Assembly (NCBI GenBank): GCA_900751035.1
Contig: CAADSF010000385.1
Span: 1-6,268, forward strand
Reading direction: 5' to 3'
Source: an uncultured Oscillospiraceae bacterium
Lineage (GTDB): Bacteria > Bacillota > Clostridia > Oscillospirales > Oscillospiraceae
Length of the DNA: 6,268 nt
Part shown: one piece after another, positions 4,652 to 6,268 of the stretch
How the letters are laid out: every line of letters begins with the position of its first letter
How positions within the stretch are numbered: the stretch's first letter is position 1
Program-made: the position numbers and the translations under genes
Notes under the pieces: generated by a model
What the model saw: the letters and a program-made list of their open reading frames with translations, nothing else
What the model was told of the DNA's origin: nothing
Database searches by the model: none

Positions 4652-5941
4652 AACATTCAGTATATTCATCCCGCCGACCAGCTTGTCATGTTCATGCAGC
4701 GCATCTATGACAAGGGTCTGACCACCATGTCCGGCGGCAATCTCTCCATCCGCGACCCGCAGGGCAACATCTGGATTACGCCCGCCGGCATTGACAAGGG
4801 GACGCTGACGCGCAAGGACATTATCTGCGTCCGCCCGGACGGAAGCTGCGAGGGGCCGCACAAGCCCTCGTCCGAGCTGCCGTTCCACGAATCGGTCTAC
4901 CGTATGCGCCCGGACCTGAACGCCGTGCTGCACGCGCACCCGCCCGCGCTCGTGGCGTTCTCCATCGTGCGCAAGCTGCCGGATCTCGATTTGATCCCGT
5001 CCGTGCGCCACATCTGCGAGCAGATGAAGATTGCAACCTATGCCATCCCCGGCAGCGAAGCGCTGGGCGTGGAGATCGGCAAGGTCTTTTCACAGGGCTG
5101 CGACACGGCGCTGCTGGAGAACCACGGCGTCTGCATCGGCGCGCCGGATATGTTCACGGCGTTCCAGCGCTTCGAGACGCTCAACTATACCGCGACGCTT
5201 GAGGTGCTGGCCAGCAGGCTTGGAACCATCCATTCCCTGCCGGAAAACGCCTATCACATGAGCGAGACGAACGCGCACACCAAGCTGGACGACTTCATCC
5301 CCCGCTCGCACACCTCGGAGGAGCTGGCTGCGCGGCGCGACATGATTACGCTCATCCATCGCTCGTATAAAATGGGCCTGTTCACCGCCACGCACGGCAC
5401 ATATTCCGTCCGCCTGTCCGACGGCAGCTTCCTCATCACGCCCTTCGGCTTCGACCGTGCGTATCTGGAGGAGGACGATCTTGTCCGCGTCAAGGGCGGC
5501 ATGAAGGAGCTGGGCAAAACGCCGTCCCGCGCCGTGCTGCTGCATCAGAAAATTTATGAGCAGCATCCTGATGTGGGCGCAATCCTGCTGGCCCACCCGG
5601 TTCACGCCATGGCCTTCGCCGTGACGGACGCAGTGTTCGACGCCCGCACGATTCCGGAAAGCTATATCCTGCTGCGCGACGTCAAGACGCTGCCGTATGA
5701 GGAAATTTACCGGGAGCCGGATAAAATGGCCGCGGAATTCGACGTGTCCCACCCGGTCGCCATCGTGGAAAACGACTGCGTGATTGTCACCGGCAACTCG
5801 CTCCTGCAGGCGTTCGACCGGCTTGAAGTCATGGAGCTGACCGCCAACTCCATCCTCGATTCCCAGAGCCTCGGCAGCATTGTCCACATCAGCGACGCGG
5901 AGATTGCCGACCTCAAAACCGCGTTCCATCTGGAGGGCTGA
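4649..5941 (+). CDS. Class II aldolase/adducin family protein, tandem domains
   Basis: A 430-residue cytosolic protein made of two class II aldolase/adducin domains. Domain 1 (about 5-195) has the phosphate-binding loop MSGGNLSIR (27-35) and the metal-site pattern of fuculose-phosphate aldolase: Glu76 in SSE, His95 and His97 in HAH, and His159 in ENHG. A zinc-dependent aldolase or related epimerase/decarboxylase chemistry on a phosphorylated or carboxylated sugar-like substrate is therefore plausible. Domain 2 (about 228-410) aligns with the same landmarks (THGTYSVRLSDG, LAHPVHAMAFA, VENDCVIVTG), but the Glu is Ala295, the first His is Leu314, and ENHG has become ENDC with Asp376. Only His316 remains, so it is probably not catalytic. 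The gene begins at TTG and follows the ModE-like gene by 22 bases, so the two form an operon. The substrate is unknown. Its link to molybdenum/selenium genes suggests a role in the pathway fed by the hydroxylase, but that is inference. Confidence 0.92.
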   Translation: MNIQYIHPADQLVMFMQRIYDKGLTTMSGGNLSIRDPQGNIWITPAGIDKGTLTRKDIICVRPDGSCEGPHKPSSELPFHESVYRMRPDLNAVLHAHPPALVAFSIVRKLPDLDLIPSVRHICEQMKIATYAIPGSEALGVEIGKVFSQGCDTALLENHGVCIGAPDMFTAFQRFETLNYTATLEVLASRLGTIHSLPENAYHMSETNAHTKLDDFIPRSHTSEELAARRDMITLIHRSYKMGLFTATHGTYSVRLSDGSFLITPFGFDRAYLEEDDLVRVKGGMKELGKTPSRAVLLHQKIYEQHPDVGAILLAHPVHAMAFAVTDAVFDARTIPESYILLRDVKTLPYEEIYREPDKMAAEFDVSHPVAIVENDCVIVTGNSLLQAFDRLEVMELTANSILDSQSLGSIVHISDAEIADLKTAFHLEG

Positions 5942-5997
5942 TGCGGCGCCCGGCGCAATTCACCATGGAAAGCAAGCGAAACCAGCACGCACCCAAG

Positions 5998-6198
5998 CCT
6001 CCTCTTGTCATGCCCCGCATGGTAAGGGGAGGTGGCATTTGCGAAGCAAATGCCGGAGGGGATTTGCGGCAAAACTCAGAGTGCTCCAAAATTTGCGCCG
6101 TTCGAATCCCTTCAGGCCCTTCGGGCCAGCTTCCCTTGTGCCCAAGGGAAGCCTCTGGGGCGCTCCTGCGCCAGTGCTTGGCTGAGAAGCCGAGTTTT
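5998..6198. repeat. Array of six hairpins (palindromic, REP/MITE-like non-coding repeat)
   Basis: Six stem-loops are packed into 200 bases. (1) 5998-6032: 16 bp with three G-T pairs and a CCC loop. (2) 6034-6054: perfect 9 bp GGCATTTGC/GCAAATGCC, loop GAA. (3) 6115-6127: 5 bp GGCCC/GGGCC, loop TTC. (4) 6129-6152: perfect 10 bp GCTTCCCTTG/CAAGGGAAGC, loop TGCC. (5) 6159-6172: 5 bp GGCGC/GCGCC, loop TCCT. (6) 6177-6194: 7 bp, loop GAGA. The linker 6055-6114 has two related 9-mers, ATTTGCGGC and ATTTGCGCC. Open frames across the array have no ribosome binding site and merely translate the palindromes. I associate similar blocks, from memory and unchecked, with intergenic repeats of Oscillospiraceae. 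The stretch 5942-5997 between the aldolase stop and the array shows nothing I can name. Confidence 0.7.
6177..6198 (+). terminator. Possible Rho-independent terminator of the regulator/aldolase operon
   Basis: CTTGGCT (6177-6183) pairs with AGCCGAG (6188-6194) through seven pairs, one of them G-T, around a GAGA loop, and TTTT (6195-6198) follows. The T-run is short and the element is 235 bases past the aldolase stop, at the end of the hairpin array, so termination may instead be spread over the array. Confidence 0.45.
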
Positions 6199-6200
6199 AG

Positions 6201-6268
6201 GGCAACACCGCACAATTCGGCAAGCTGATTCAGCGAGAGATTTTTCGTCAAGTCAAGGTTTGAAAAGT
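6201..6268 (+). repeat. Right copy of the dispersed ~69-base repeat
   Basis: Begins GGCAACACCGCACAATT (6201-6217), has TTCAGCG at 6229-6235 and ends GGTTTGAAAAGT (6257-6268) at the window edge. All three blocks are identical to the left copy at 1-70, which is in the opposite orientation. The intervening bases differ and do not preserve the long stem seen in the left copy, so the conserved blocks rather than one fold seem to define the element. It directly follows the terminator-like hairpin at 6177-6198. It may continue beyond the window. Confidence 0.7.

Noticed and set aside
5939..5941. TGA stop of the aldolase gene as a read-through selenocysteine codon
   Set aside because: The protein is complete at this point for a two-domain aldolase, the following codons show no conserved domain, and no SECIS-like hairpin is placed directly after the TGA.
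6092..6127. GTTCGAATCCC resembling a tRNA T-arm, raising the idea of a tRNA gene or attachment site
   Set aside because: The bases around it do not form acceptor, D or anticodon arms; the neighbouring stem belongs to the hairpin array. At most it is a tRNA-derived fragment, which cannot be shown here.
5913..6251. Minus-strand open frame across the right repeat and hairpin array, with a protein-like beginning (TKNLSLNQLAELCGVALKLG)
   Set aside because: It would need a TTG start with no ribosome binding site, reads straight through the palindromes, and runs into the 3' end of the aldolase gene. It is best explained as a frame that happens to be open in a repeat.

Overview
The window (high G+C, roughly 60% by eye) looks like chromosome from an anaerobic Gram-positive bacterium of the Clostridia, probably an Oscillospiraceae-type gut organism. 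The reasons are strong AGGAGG-type ribosome binding sites, sigma-A-like promoters, a TTG start, selenium-dependent molybdenum hydroxylase (SDMH) accessory genes, and dispersed palindromic repeats of a kind I associate, from memory only, with these genomes.

The core is a divergent pair of transcription units around an intergenic region at about 4163-4272. Leftward (minus strand) runs a tight operon: yqeC (3491-4162), yqeB (2682-3503), selD (1642-2679), a 120-residue protein of unknown family with a His-rich tail (1269-1631), and probably a 48-residue protein (1076-1222). YqeB, YqeC and SelD are the set known to accompany selenium-dependent molybdenum hydroxylases such as Se-dependent xanthine dehydrogenase. 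SelD makes selenophosphate, and YqeB/YqeC are thought to help place the labile selenium in the molybdenum cofactor. No hydroxylase structural gene and no selA, selB or tRNA-Sec is present in the window. Rightward (plus strand) runs a small ModE-type winged-helix regulator without a molybdate-binding domain (4273-4626), followed after 22 bases by a 430-residue protein with two class II aldolase/adducin domains (4649-5941), the second of which has lost most metal ligands. The two -35 boxes are 16 bases apart and bracket a small inverted repeat, an obvious candidate operator.

At the left end is a minus-strand class I glutamine amidotransferase of the peptidase C26 / gamma-glutamyl-GABA hydrolase type (81-770) with its own promoter. 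Between it and the end of the selenium operon is an A+T-rich patch with a plus-strand promoter followed about 50 bases later by a near-perfect intrinsic terminator. This is a candidate small RNA of about 80 nt, facing the end of the minus operon. I saw nothing further between 847 and 939.

The right end (5942-6268) is non-coding: an array of six hairpins ending in a terminator-like stem with TTTT, then a 68-base repeat. A diverged copy of that repeat lies in inverted orientation at the extreme left (1-70). Both copies have the same orientation relative to the gene they follow, so they look like a dispersed 3'-end element as much as transposon ends. There is no transposase, CRISPR array, rRNA or tRNA in the window.
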